A stretch of DNA of 64,000 nt from Winogradskyella endarachnes (GCF_009741275.1 NZ_WOWS01000003.1:124001-188000), one strand, 5' to 3'; shown: positions 8,484-16,715, counted from the stretch's first letter. The notes: a model not told the origin generated them from the letters alone. Numbers and translations are program-made.

Positions 8484-9641
8484 ATGACTTTTAGCTTAAA
8501 TAGAAATATAATCCGTTGGGTTATTATAGCGTCTTCTTTTATAATCATCTCTCTTATTCTATGGAATACGTATACGTTTTTTCAAAATTTTAAAGCCGAA
8601 GAACGTTCTAAAATGAAAACATGGTCTGTTGCGCAGATTGATCTAAATAGTATGGATAATCTAGATACAGACGTTAACCCTGTGACATCTCACGTTGTAA
8701 CAGAAACCATTATTAGTACACCAGTTATTGTATTAGATGAAAATGGTTCTGTTAACTTTTCTAGAAATATAGATAGCTTAACAATAGCAAATCCAAAGAA
8801 ATTAGAAGCCCTTATTCGGCAATATGAAAGTGAAAATCACCCTATTCCTGTAAAAATAGGAAAGAAGGTGAAACAAACTATGTATTATGGCAATTCACCA
8901 CTTTTAAATAAATTAAAATTTTATCCATTGGCATTATTGCTTATAATTTTGCTATTTGGAGCAGTGGTTTATTTCTTTTACAGAAGCTCCAAAATTGCAG
9001 AACAAAATAAGCTTTGGACTGGTATGGCCAAAGAAACAGCCCATCAAATTGGTACTCCGCTTTCTTCTTTGGTTGGGTGGACGGAAATTTTAAAAACCGA
9101 AAATGTAAATTCAGAATACATTGTTGAGATTGAAAAAGATATAGATAGACTGCAAACCATTACAGATCGCTTTAGTAAAATTGGTTCTGTACCAACCCTT
9201 AAAACCAAAGATATTGTTGCAGTAACTAAGTCGTCTTATGAGTATTTAAAATCGCGTTCATCAAAACTTATTAAATTTGAAATTGTAATTCCCGATAGAG
9301 AAATTTACGTAAATTTAAACGAACAACTCTTTAGCTGGACTATAGAGAATTTGGTAAAAAATGCTATTGATGCCATGAAAGGTAAAGGCGATTTAAAGCT
9401 AGAACTAAACCAGGTTGAAAGACAGGTTTTTATTAATATTACAGATACTGGTAAAGGAATTCCTAAATCATCTTACACTAAAATTTTTGAACCAGGTTAT
9501 ACAACAAAAAAACGAGGTTGGGGACTTGGACTGTCTTTAGCTAAGCGTATTGTTAATGATTATCATAAAGGAAAAATAAAAGTACTAACTTCTGAAATAG
9601 GAAAAGGAACAACCATTCAGATTATGTTGAAGCAGGCCTAA
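8484..9641 (+). CDS. Membrane sensor histidine kinase (orphan)
   Basis: A 385-residue kinase. Membrane helices at about 10-32 and 148-167 flank a periplasmic sensor of about 115 residues with no domain I recognise. The phosphoacceptor region contains KETAHQIGTPLSSLVGW with His187; the ATPase domain has the N box (ENLVKNAIDAM), G1 (DTGKGI) and G2 (GWGLGLSLAKRI). The H-box reads AHQIGTPL instead of the usual SHELRTPL, as in a Bacteroidota subgroup. No response regulator is adjacent, so its partner is unknown. Confidence 0.93.
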   Translation: MTFSLNRNIIRWVIIASSFIIISLILWNTYTFFQNFKAEERSKMKTWSVAQIDLNSMDNLDTDVNPVTSHVVTETIISTPVIVLDENGSVNFSRNIDSLTIANPKKLEALIRQYESENHPIPVKIGKKVKQTMYYGNSPLLNKLKFYPLALLLIILLFGAVVYFFYRSSKIAEQNKLWTGMAKETAHQIGTPLSSLVGWTEILKTENVNSEYIVEIEKDIDRLQTITDRFSKIGSVPTLKTKDIVAVTKSSYEYLKSRSSKLIKFEIVIPDREIYVNLNEQLFSWTIENLVKNAIDAMKGKGDLKLELNQVERQVFINITDTGKGIPKSSYTKIFEPGYTTKKRGWGLGLSLAKRIVNDYHKGKIKVLTSEIGKGTTIQIMLKQA

Positions 9642-9678
9642 TTTTTGAATTTTTATAATTAAGAAATTTAGCTTAAAG

Positions 9679-9708
9679 TTTGATAATCAAAAATTTACTT
9701 TAAATTTG
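9679..9708 (+). promoter_or_regulatory. Bacteroidota-type promoter directly before the 9712 start codon
   Basis: TTTG at 9679-9682, an 18 bp spacer and TAAATTTG at 9701-9708 match the phylum consensus exactly. The expected transcription start, 4-7 bases past the -7 box, falls on or just inside the ATG at 9712. Confidence 0.6.
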
Positions 9709-9711
9709 GGT

Positions 9712-10068
9712 ATGAGTTCATCACAATTTCAACTTATTAAAGAAGCAAGGTTAAAAAATAATTGTCCGGAATGTTATTCTAATGATAGTTTAGAACTTAC
9801 AATAAAACAAAAATTATCAGAAACACAATTTTATAAATCAATTACCAACGAAATTGTCAGTGATATTAATTGTCTTAATTGTGAGCTTCAAATTTTTCCG
9901 GTACGTTGGACAGATGATATAGAACAAGTAGTTAACTATCACAAAAGGGGATTAAATCTTAAAACAAAATCGGTAGCCTTAAAGCCAATTTCTTGGGGAA
10001 TAATTACGTTTTTTACTGTGATTATTATTGCAACAATCTTATTCGCAACAGGTGTTTTGGTTCTGTAA
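9712..10068 (+). CDS. Small zinc-ribbon-like protein with C-terminal membrane helix
   Basis: A 118-residue protein. Two CxxC pairs, Cys18/Cys21 and Cys54/Cys57, are spaced like a zinc ribbon, and a hydrophobic helix (about 95-117) ends the protein, so it is probably tail-anchored with the ribbon in the cytoplasm. I took the ATG at 9712; the TTG at 9706 is in frame but lies inside the -7 box. I do not recognise a function. It is convergent with the HIT gene, separated only by their adjoining stop codons. Confidence 0.75.
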   Translation: MSSSQFQLIKEARLKNNCPECYSNDSLELTIKQKLSETQFYKSITNEIVSDINCLNCELQIFPVRWTDDIEQVVNYHKRGLNLKTKSVALKPISWGIITFFTVIIIATILFATGVLVL

Positions 10069-10458
10069 TTATAAATAAGACGCTATTTTATCTGCAATAG
10101 CTTTAAATTCTTCTGGATCTAATTTTTGTTTGTTAGAAAAACGTGCATCATCCATAGAGTGTAAAGGAATTAAATGTACATGCGTGTGTGGTACTTCTAA
10201 ACCAATAACAGACATGCCTATTCGTTCGCAAGGCACTGCTTTTTCAAGAGCAATTGCCACTTTTCTAGAAAATTGCATTAAACCAAGATATAAATCTTCA
10301 TCTAAATCAAAAATTTTATCAACCTCTTTTTTAGGGATGCAAAGTGTATGACCTTTAGAATTAGGGTTAATATCTAAAAATGCAAAAAAATCTTGAGTTT
10401 CAGCAACTTTGTAAGACGGTATTTCTCCAGATATTATTTTAGTAAAAAGTGTTGCCAT
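10069..10458 (-). CDS. HIT family nucleotide-binding hydrolase
   Basis: A 129-residue histidine-triad protein; the family hydrolyses nucleoside phosphoramidates or dinucleoside polyphosphates. The triad HTHVHLIPLH lies at 91-100 (His91, 93, 95), and the start ATLFTKIISGEIPSYKV with the NPNSKGHTLCIPK block is typical of the Hint branch. The gene follows greA on the same strand with a terminator hairpin between them (10489-10518), so it has its own promoter or depends on read-through. Confidence 0.95.
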   Translation of the reverse strand: MATLFTKIISGEIPSYKVAETQDFFAFLDINPNSKGHTLCIPKKEVDKIFDLDEDLYLGLMQFSRKVAIALEKAVPCERIGMSVIGLEVPHTHVHLIPLHSMDDARFSNKQKLDPEEFKAIADKIASYL

Positions 10459-10488
10459 AGTTTTGGTTATTATGTCTTTTATAAAGAT

Positions 10489-10518
10489 AAAAAGATTCCT
10501 GTAAATAGGAATCTTTTT
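10489..10518 (-). terminator. greA terminator
   Basis: A 12 bp perfect stem AAAAAGATTCCT / AGGAATCTTTTT with a 6-base loop, T-rich on both sides, 40 bp after the greA stop codon. It should work in both directions. Confidence 0.85.
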
Positions 10519-10557
10519 AAGTTATTACTGTTTTAAAAGCAGGTAATCTGTACTGTT

Positions 10558-11031
10558 TTATCTCGAAATTTCTAAAATATCAAATTTCATAATACCACTA
10601 GGTACTTGTATTTCTGCAACATCACCAACAGATTTACCTAGTAAACCTTTACCTATTGGAGAATTAATAGAAATTTTACCAGAGGCTAAATCTGCTTCAC
10701 TTTCTGCAACCAACGTATAGGTCATTTCCATACCGTTCATTTGGTTTTTTATTTTTACAATAGATAATGCCAACACTTTAGAGGTGTCTAATTGAGACTC
10801 GTCAATAACTCGTGCTCCAGACAGAATTTCTTCCATTTTAGAAATTTTCATCTCTAACATACCTTGTGCTTCTTTTGCAGCATCGTATTCTGCATTTTCA
10901 CTTAAATCACCTTTGTCTCTTGCCTCTGCAATAGCTTGAGAAGCTTTAGGACGCTCTATATCCTTAAGTTGGTTTAACTCTTCTCTTAATTTTTTTAAAC
11001 CTTCAGCTGTGTAATAAGATACTTTACTCAT
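10558..11031 (-). CDS. greA: Transcription elongation factor GreA
   Basis: Reactivates backtracked RNA polymerase by stimulating transcript cleavage through its secondary channel. The 157-residue protein has the two GreA domains: an N-terminal antiparallel coiled coil with the RDKGDLSENAEYDAAKEAQ tip (about 38-56, with the acidic Asp and Glu residues needed for Mg2+ placement), and a C-terminal FKBP-like domain ending in the SPIGKGLLGKSVGD block. The mRNA leader contains two hairpins, the first with a T tract (see 11075-11101), which suggests attenuation. Confidence 0.96.
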   Translation of the reverse strand: MSKVSYYTAEGLKKLREELNQLKDIERPKASQAIAEARDKGDLSENAEYDAAKEAQGMLEMKISKMEEILSGARVIDESQLDTSKVLALSIVKIKNQMNGMEMTYTLVAESEADLASGKISINSPIGKGLLGKSVGDVAEIQVPSGIMKFDILEISR

Positions 11032-11054
11032 AATTCCTTCGTTTATAGTCTAAG

Positions 11055-11101
11055 ATGCTGAAATACAATCAGCATAAAAAAAATCTCGCGCTAACGAGAT
11101 T
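11055..11101 (-). promoter_or_regulatory. Two-hairpin leader of greA, first hairpin terminator-like
   Basis: On the minus strand, stem AATCTCG / CGAGATT (11095-11101 and 11082-11088) with a 6-base loop is followed by a run of eight T residues, two of them in the stem (11076-11083). It is followed at once by a second perfect 7 bp hairpin ATGCTGA / TCAGCAT (11055-11075). greA begins 24 bp further on. No minus-strand gene ends upstream that could need this terminator, since the next gene there is on the plus strand, so it belongs to the greA leader. Confidence 0.6.
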
Positions 11102-11107
11102 ACTATA

Positions 11108-11140
11108 CAAATATATAAAATATTTACGGCATAGTTCAAA
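11108..11140 (-). promoter_or_regulatory. Promoter of greA
   Basis: On the minus strand TTTG (11137-11140), a 21 bp spacer and TATATTTG (11108-11115) match the Bacteroidota consensus. The start of transcription should fall near 11103, so the leader hairpin begins almost at the first base of the mRNA. Confidence 0.55.
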
Positions 11141-11170
11141 TAATTGTAAATTGCCTTATTAAAATTAAAA

Positions 11171-11608
11171 ATGAAAAAAATACTCTTAGCCCTTAGTTGT
11201 ATTGTAATTTTTGGATGTAGTAATACAGATGATAATAACAATTGTAATTTTTTATTAGATGTAGGTGTAAACCTAACTGTTAATACTAATTTCCCACAAT
11301 TTAGCCAATTACAATTTACAGGAAACTCTGTTTATGTGTCTGGATACGGAAATAAAGGTATTTGGTTGTATAGAGCTAGTTCTGCAATATTATATGCTTG
11401 GGATGCTGCAGATCCAGGGGTAATACCTTCTTCTTGTTCTACATTAACAGATTCTGGTATTGGTGATATTGTTGTAAGTGGCTGTGATGAAGCTAATCAA
11501 TTTAGTTTAGCGACTGGTCTAGGATTGAGTGATAATTCTCACTCCTGTACGTTGTTGCCGTACAGGGTTGAGAATATCGGTAATAATACGTATTTGGTAA
11601 GTAATTAA
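11171..11608 (+). CDS. Lipoprotein with Rieske-like fold lacking cluster ligands
   Basis: A 145-residue lipoprotein: signal peptide with lipobox ending at Cys16, then an Asp/Asn-rich spacer. The remainder resembles a Rieske ferredoxin domain in outline: GIWLYRASSAILYAWDAA, then SGCDEANQFSLATG where a Rieske protein would have CxCHGSxFxLxTG, and a final LLPYRVENIGNNTYLV strand. The Cys-x-His and Cys-x-x-His ligands are not there, so it should not hold a [2Fe-2S] cluster. The assignment rests on this pattern only. It overlaps the end of the convergent TonB-dependent receptor gene by 4 bp. Confidence 0.7.
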   Translation: MKKILLALSCIVIFGCSNTDDNNNCNFLLDVGVNLTVNTNFPQFSQLQFTGNSVYVSGYGNKGIWLYRASSAILYAWDAADPGVIPSSCSTLTDSGIGDIVVSGCDEANQFSLATGLGLSDNSHSCTLLPYRVENIGNNTYLVSN

Positions 11609-13833
11609 AATTTTAACGTTAAACCTGCCAAAAAGTTTGTTGTGGCTTGTGGATAAAAACCTGCGCCTTCTATGGTGGTTACGCTATTTGGGTCAGACCA
11701 CGTATCATCATAAGTGTAATAATACCCATTAGATATGTATTCTACATTAAATATATTATTAACTAAAGCAGAAAACACTACTTCTTTAAAAACAGAGTTT
11801 GTTTTTAAGGTATAATTAATGTTAAAATCATTGATGAAAAAACTATCTAATTTTGAAGTTTCAGCTTCTGTGTTAGCCATAAATTGTTCACCAACAAATT
11901 TACTTAACAATGACATTTGAAGGTTTTTTATAGGTTGAAAAACTATGGCATTAGCAGCAACTATATCTGGTGAGAACGAAATGTCTGTTTTTCCTAAATT
12001 CTGTAATTCGCCATCAAAATCAATTATAGTTTCTTCGTTCTTATTAGTGCTTAGGGTTACGTTAGGTTGCAAAGTTAATTTTGAAGTTACTGGTATTATA
12101 GCTTCTAGTTCTAAACCTAAACGGTAACTTTTACCACTATTGGTTCTTATTGGGTTACCAACATCATCTAACTGACCAGAAAGAACTAATTGTTCATTAT
12201 ATAACATGTAATACGCATTGGCATTAAAGGTGAAATTACCTTTGTTGTGTCTCCATCCTAATTCAAAATCATTGAGTTGTTCTGGCTCTATGTTTTCGTT
12301 ACTTTCAAAGTCAGTTCTATTTGGTTCTCTATTGGCTCTGGCATAAGAAAAATATAGATTGTTTTCGTTATTTAATTGGTAAGTAATTCCGGCTTTTGGA
12401 TTAAAGAATGTAAAGTCTTTATCTACAGCAAATTCTACTAAATCTGAGGTTGTACCTGTAGTTTTGTAGGTTACATTTCTCAATTGTAAATCACCATACA
12501 GACTTATTTTTTCATTAAGCTTATAGTTTGCTTTTGTAAAAACTGAAAAATCATTTTTTCTGCTATTTCCGTCATAATAACGATCTCTAATTTCAGTTTG
12601 ACTTGCAAATTCTGCCCAAATCACTTCACCAAAATGGTCACCATCATAATGACTGTAAGATCCACCTAAAATTAAATTGATGTTATCGTTTGTGTAATTT
12701 ACATTGGCATTTAAAACGTAAAAATCATTATCTAACCAACGTCTTCTAATTAAATCCGTTTGATCAATTATTTCGCCATTAAAATCTAATGGTTCAAAAC
12801 CGTAATCAGCAAAATCTTCGCCTTCTTTATATTGTTCAAAATAACCGCTTCCTTTGGTGTAGTTTAGTCCAAGCGTGGTAGACCATTGGTTGCTGTAACG
12901 TTGATTCCAATGTAATTGATAATGGTCTTGCCCATAATTATCTACTTCGTTATCATAGGTATAATAGTTATATCTTCTGTCTGAATTTCTAAGGTTTTCA
13001 GCTTCAGCTTCACTTAAATAGTTTTCGGCTATAAATGCTTCAATACCTGCTTCGTCTCCATTGATTCTTGCTAAAGGTGTTCCGTACCAAGCTTGGTAAG
13101 TCACTTCTTCTCCGCCAAAAGTGATTGCTTTTATTAAGGTATTATCATCTATATAAGAGCCTTGTAAAAAATAAGATTTTAAATCTGAAGACGCGCGATC
13201 AATATAACCATCTGAAGCAATATTAGATAAACGACCTGCAATTTCAAAGTGATTATTCATTAAACCTGTACTGAATTTTACGGTATGCTTTCTGGTGTTG
13301 TAACTACCAAAAGAATTAGAAATCTCACCTGAAGCATTTTTAGAAACTGCATCTGTTAATAGGTTAATACTTGCTCCAAATGCACCAGAACCATTAGTAG
13401 ATGTACCAACACCACGCTGTAATTGTAAACTTTCTGTTGATGACGCAAAATCACCTAAATTAACCCAAAACGTCCCTAAAGATTCAGCATCATTGTACGG
13501 AATTCCGTTGATAGTTACATTGGTAGATTGTGAGCTAATACCTCTAACTCTAATCCCAGTGTAACCTACACCTGCACCTGCATCTGTTGTAGTTACTACT
13601 GATGGTAAAAAGTTAAGCAATATAGGGATGTCTTGACCTAAATTACGTTTTGCTAAATCTTCTTTGCTGACATTACTGTGTGTAATTGGCGCTTTAGCAT
13701 CTACTCGTACTGCTTTTACTAAGACTTCATCTAGTTTTTCTACTTTAGTAGAGTCTTGTAGTGGTTTGTTTTGTTGCGCTGTAGCGCTGACTGATAACAC
13801 TAAGAGTGTTAAAAAAAGAAATAAATTTTTCAT
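11605..13833 (-). CDS. TonB-dependent outer-membrane receptor, probable thiamine transporter
   Basis: A 742-residue receptor that takes up a substrate across the outer membrane using TonB energy. A signal peptide (cut after about residue 19, at ATAQ) is followed by a TonB box-like LDEVLVKAV, a plug domain (about 40-165, with GIRVRGISSQSTNVTINGIP and the GVGTSTNGSGAFGASINL block, both in pieces) and a 22-strand barrel ending in LAGLTLKF. The TPP riboswitch in its leader makes thiamine or a phosphate ester the likely substrate, as for the OMR1-type receptors of Bacteroidota. It is a single-gene transcript. Confidence 0.93.
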   Translation of the reverse strand: MKNLFLFLTLLVLSVSATAQQNKPLQDSTKVEKLDEVLVKAVRVDAKAPITHSNVSKEDLAKRNLGQDIPILLNFLPSVVTTTDAGAGVGYTGIRVRGISSQSTNVTINGIPYNDAESLGTFWVNLGDFASSTESLQLQRGVGTSTNGSGAFGASINLLTDAVSKNASGEISNSFGSYNTRKHTVKFSTGLMNNHFEIAGRLSNIASDGYIDRASSDLKSYFLQGSYIDDNTLIKAITFGGEEVTYQAWYGTPLARINGDEAGIEAFIAENYLSEAEAENLRNSDRRYNYYTYDNEVDNYGQDHYQLHWNQRYSNQWSTTLGLNYTKGSGYFEQYKEGEDFADYGFEPLDFNGEIIDQTDLIRRRWLDNDFYVLNANVNYTNDNINLILGGSYSHYDGDHFGEVIWAEFASQTEIRDRYYDGNSRKNDFSVFTKANYKLNEKISLYGDLQLRNVTYKTTGTTSDLVEFAVDKDFTFFNPKAGITYQLNNENNLYFSYARANREPNRTDFESNENIEPEQLNDFELGWRHNKGNFTFNANAYYMLYNEQLVLSGQLDDVGNPIRTNSGKSYRLGLELEAIIPVTSKLTLQPNVTLSTNKNEETIIDFDGELQNLGKTDISFSPDIVAANAIVFQPIKNLQMSLLSKFVGEQFMANTEAETSKLDSFFINDFNINYTLKTNSVFKEVVFSALVNNIFNVEYISNGYYYTYDDTWSDPNSVTTIEGAGFYPQATTNFLAGLTLKF

Positions 13834-14016
13834 TACGATTGTTTAAAATCGAATAAAAAGAGGTAATTATTCTTTATTATTAATAATTAAATGTTTTGAG
13901 CTAGAGGTATAAGCAAAGCTAAAAAATGCCTTTTTCTTTTGAAATTTATTCGTTGTATACAAAACAAGAATAAACTAGAAGTAGAAAAATAAACATTGAT
14001 AACTGTTGCGTTTACC

Positions 14017-14037
14017 AAAAACAATATTCTATTGTTT
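14017..14037 (-). terminator. AT-rich hairpin after the TPP aptamer, possible expression platform
   Basis: On the minus strand a 9 bp stem AAAACAATA / TATTGTTTT with a 3-base loop lies just downstream of the aptamer. It contains no G-C rich core and its T run is within the stem, so termination strength is doubtful. The remaining leader to the receptor start is about 180 bases with no ORF I would trust. Confidence 0.3.
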
Positions 14038-14039
14038 TC

Positions 14040-14125
14040 TTTACGCTCGTTTCCTAAACAGCATTACCTGTTCTAGGTTCAATGGGTATGATCTCAGCCG
14101 CAAATAGGCACCCCTTTTTTGAGAA
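14040..14125 (-). promoter_or_regulatory. TPP riboswitch (THI element)
   Basis: Read on the minus strand the conserved aptamer blocks are all present and in order: GGGGTGCC (14107-14114), GGCTGAGATCATACCC (about 14084-14099), GAACCT and then GGTAATGC (14061-14068). These form the pyrimidine-sensing GCUGAGA loop and the pyrophosphate-sensing loop. It sits in the leader of the TonB-dependent receptor gene, so high intracellular TPP should reduce expression of the receptor. The outer limits of the P1 helix are approximate. Confidence 0.95.
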
Positions 14126-14130
14126 CGCGG

Positions 14131-14169
14131 CAAAGATATAACAGAATTACGATTTATGAATTACGATTT
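14131..14169 (-). promoter_or_regulatory. Promoter of the TPP riboswitch transcript
   Basis: TATCTTTG on the minus strand (14131-14138) is a consensus -7 element placed so that transcription would start just before the aptamer. Upstream lies a tandem direct repeat, GAATTACGATTT at 14144-14155 and again at 14158-14169 as read on the plus strand. No good -33 box is visible, so the repeat may mark a regulator site. Confidence 0.5.
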
Positions 14170-14184
14170 TTGATTTTTTTTGAT

Positions 14185-14589
14185 TTATTCAAGTTGAGGT
14201 GGTTTCCTATTTGCCTTTTTATCTGCATTAATACGTTTATCTTTTAAGCGTTTCTTTTTTGCACTTCTTGGCACGTTTGTGGCAATACGTATTTTATCTT
14301 CTTTTAAGCCCTCTTCAATTAGTTCTAAAAACCTTTGTGTTACCAAAGCTTTGTTTCTAAACTGACTTCTGCTTTCAGAACATGCTAATATTAAAATGCC
14401 ATCTTTGGTTAAGCGATTATTTAAGAATTCTGAAAGTTTTTCACGTTCTTCTGTAGTGATCGCATTAGAATTTTTAAGGTCAAAATACAATTCGGCTTTA
14501 GAGGATACTTTATTAACGTGTTGTCCTCCGCTTCCTGAGCTTCGTACATATTTATAGGTTAATTCAGATTTAAGTAATCTAATGTCCAC
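14185..14589 (-). CDS. arfB: Peptidyl-tRNA hydrolase ArfB (ribosome rescue)
   Basis: Rescues ribosomes stalled at mRNA ends by hydrolysing peptidyl-tRNA. The 134-residue protein has the release-factor-type catalytic loop SSGSGGQHVNKV with the GGQ at 21-23, and a basic C-terminal tail (SAKKKRLKDKRINADKK) that in ArfB enters the mRNA channel. It starts at a GTG that overlaps the stop of the preceding gene by one base (TAGTG), so translation is coupled to the kinase/DUF4301 gene. Confidence 0.94.
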   Translation of the reverse strand: MDIRLLKSELTYKYVRSSGSGGQHVNKVSSKAELYFDLKNSNAITTEEREKLSEFLNNRLTKDGILILACSESRSQFRNKALVTQRFLELIEEGLKEDKIRIATNVPRSAKKKRLKDKRINADKKANRKPPQLE

Positions 14590-16715
14590 TATTCTTTAAT
14601 TTGATGTGGGGCTTTTAGCAAATCATTTACCGTTTTAACAGGATTAAAAGTTATAATTGGTACTTCAACAAAAATGGTAGTCCAATCTGCCATACTTCCA
14701 TTCCAAAGTCCAGGTAATTCTAAAGCTTTTAAGTCTTTACCGTTTTTAGTTTTTTGAGTAATAAAAGCAGCGTTGTGGTCTACGTAATTTTCTAAATCAA
14801 ATTTTTCGCCCTTGTAGTTTTTTACACCACAAACTAAGTCTACAGGATTAAAATGGGTTGCGTTTTTAAGTATATCTGCTTGTTGTGGGTTATCTAAGTC
14901 GATTTGTGCAGATTCTACAATTTGAAGCGATTGATTAGATTTTTCATCCTTAACCCAAAATGGTCCTCCTCCTGGTTCGCCTTCGTTTTTAACCATACCA
15001 CAGATACGGATTGGACGATTTAATTTTTCTTGTAAATATTCAATTTTATATTGATTGGTATACTTTTTATACTCATCTGATATTTTAATGTTTAAACTAG
15101 ATGTTAAAAATTCCTCAATAGATTTAAATGTAGCTTCAGAAATAGTAGCAGTATCTAAAATGTGTAAATACTCAAAAGTTTTAGTTTGTAATTTAATAAG
15201 TATACCAGCTAATACTTTTTTGTATTTCGCAATTTCTTCTTTGTATTTGTAGACAACTACGTTATCTATGTTTTTTATAAAAATGATGTCAGAATTTAAG
15301 GCATTTAGGTTTTTTAATAAAGCACCATGACCAGATGGTCTAAATAAAATTGAGCCATCTGCTTCTTTAAACGGTTGGTTGTCTAAAGTTACAGCAATGG
15401 TGTCTGTAGATTGTTGTTGGTAAGAGAATGAAATATCAAAGTTGACACCTGTATTTTCCTCAACATCTTTCTGTATTTTGTGAAACTCTTGGGTAAATTT
15501 ATCTTTATGTGTCTCTGAAATCGTAAAGTGAAGTTTGGCTAAACCTTTACTAGAGGCATATAATGCGGCTTCGTACAGGTGTTCTTCAAAAGCCGTAGAA
15601 ACATGATCTTTTTTGTATTCATGAAATGGTAATAAACCTTTTGGTTGATTTCCAAAACTCAATTCGTTTTCATCTAACATAGTTTTAGCAAAGTGCCAAA
15701 CTTGTTCGTGTTTAGGTAATGACTTAAAATCAATACCTTTAGATGTAAGTAATTCTAAAATCTGATTGTAAAACGGAAACTTTTCCATACCAACCATAAA
15801 TAAAGGTAACTCCTTTATTTTGTTTTTATTGATGTAAGAATTAAGAGATTCTTCGTTTGCATTATATGCACTTACAAATTGAAATAAAAACTTAAACATT
15901 CTAGTAGCTGCGCCAGAAGCAGGTACAAATTTTAGCAAGGATTTATTGTCCTTTTCAGTATCAAATTCGCTGAGGAAATTTTTTATGTTTTCTTCGTTTA
16001 AAGAAATGATACCGTTATTAATCGTAGCAGCTTCAGAAATATTAGTAAACGGAATTCCTGTTTTAAAAAGTTGAATTTGGGCTTTTACTTTTTCAGCATT
16101 TAAGCCTTTAGATTCTATTTGTTTGATATCTGTTTCTGTAAATTTCATGTGTTGTTCTCTAAATAGTTTATCAATATGTTTAGTTGCTAATGCTAAACGT
16201 TCCTTTTTACTTCCTTTTAAAATAACGTAAGGTTTATTGTAGGTTTTTAAAGCATTTTCAAAAGCCTTAAACATTAGTTCTCTTTCTTCAGGTTTATCTC
16301 TAAGGTCATCAGCTTCCCACGGCGTGTCAATATAAGTTAAAAAATATAAGTCATAAAAATTTTCTAGAGCATGTGTCTCTAAAATTGGGTCACATGTACC
16401 TTTGTAATACACTTCGCTATATACTTTAGTTTCAAGTAAATTGGTGTCGCAAATTAAAACGGAATCTGTTTGCTGTGCCAAGTGATTTTCAAGTTTCATT
16501 TGTCCTATGGCGATAGGAAGCAAATCTTTGGGTTCACAGGTTTTACGTTGGTTATTCCATTTATTTTGAAGATATTCTCTGGCATATTCAGGTACCCAAA
16601 CAGAATTATAATACCTAGCTAATTGACGAGACAAGGTTGTTTTTCCTGTTGATTCTGGGCCAAATAGCACTACTTTTAAGCAGTTACTTGGCTGTTGTTT
16701 AAGTTTTTCTTCCAT
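14589..16715 (-). CDS. Fusion of NadR-like P-loop kinase and DUF4301 domain
   Basis: A 708-residue two-part protein. Residues 1-189 are a NadR-like P-loop ATPase (AAA_28 type): Walker A GPESTGKTTL at about 19-28, the WVPEYAREYL segment, a Walker-B-like SVLICDTNLLETKVY, and a lid with Arg residues. From Met190 the protein continues as DUF4301 (about 519 residues), with the family signature PASGAATRMFK and a LPFHEY motif. GAATRM recalls the GxGTRM motif of nucleotidyltransferases, an inference. The kinase start overlaps the end of the PnuC gene by 40 bp, so it probably phosphorylates the imported compound, trapping it inside. Confidence 0.85.
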   Translation of the reverse strand: MEEKLKQQPSNCLKVVLFGPESTGKTTLSRQLARYYNSVWVPEYAREYLQNKWNNQRKTCEPKDLLPIAIGQMKLENHLAQQTDSVLICDTNLLETKVYSEVYYKGTCDPILETHALENFYDLYFLTYIDTPWEADDLRDKPEERELMFKAFENALKTYNKPYVILKGSKKERLALATKHIDKLFREQHMKFTETDIKQIESKGLNAEKVKAQIQLFKTGIPFTNISEAATINNGIISLNEENIKNFLSEFDTEKDNKSLLKFVPASGAATRMFKFLFQFVSAYNANEESLNSYINKNKIKELPLFMVGMEKFPFYNQILELLTSKGIDFKSLPKHEQVWHFAKTMLDENELSFGNQPKGLLPFHEYKKDHVSTAFEEHLYEAALYASSKGLAKLHFTISETHKDKFTQEFHKIQKDVEENTGVNFDISFSYQQQSTDTIAVTLDNQPFKEADGSILFRPSGHGALLKNLNALNSDIIFIKNIDNVVVYKYKEEIAKYKKVLAGILIKLQTKTFEYLHILDTATISEATFKSIEEFLTSSLNIKISDEYKKYTNQYKIEYLQEKLNRPIRICGMVKNEGEPGGGPFWVKDEKSNQSLQIVESAQIDLDNPQQADILKNATHFNPVDLVCGVKNYKGEKFDLENYVDHNAAFITQKTKNGKDLKALELPGLWNGSMADWTTIFVEVPIITFNPVKTVNDLLKAPHQIKE

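Noticed and set aside
9706-9711. TTG start at 9706 for the zinc-ribbon protein
   Set aside because: The TTG lies inside the TAAATTTG promoter element and would not be transcribed; the ATG at 9712 is used.
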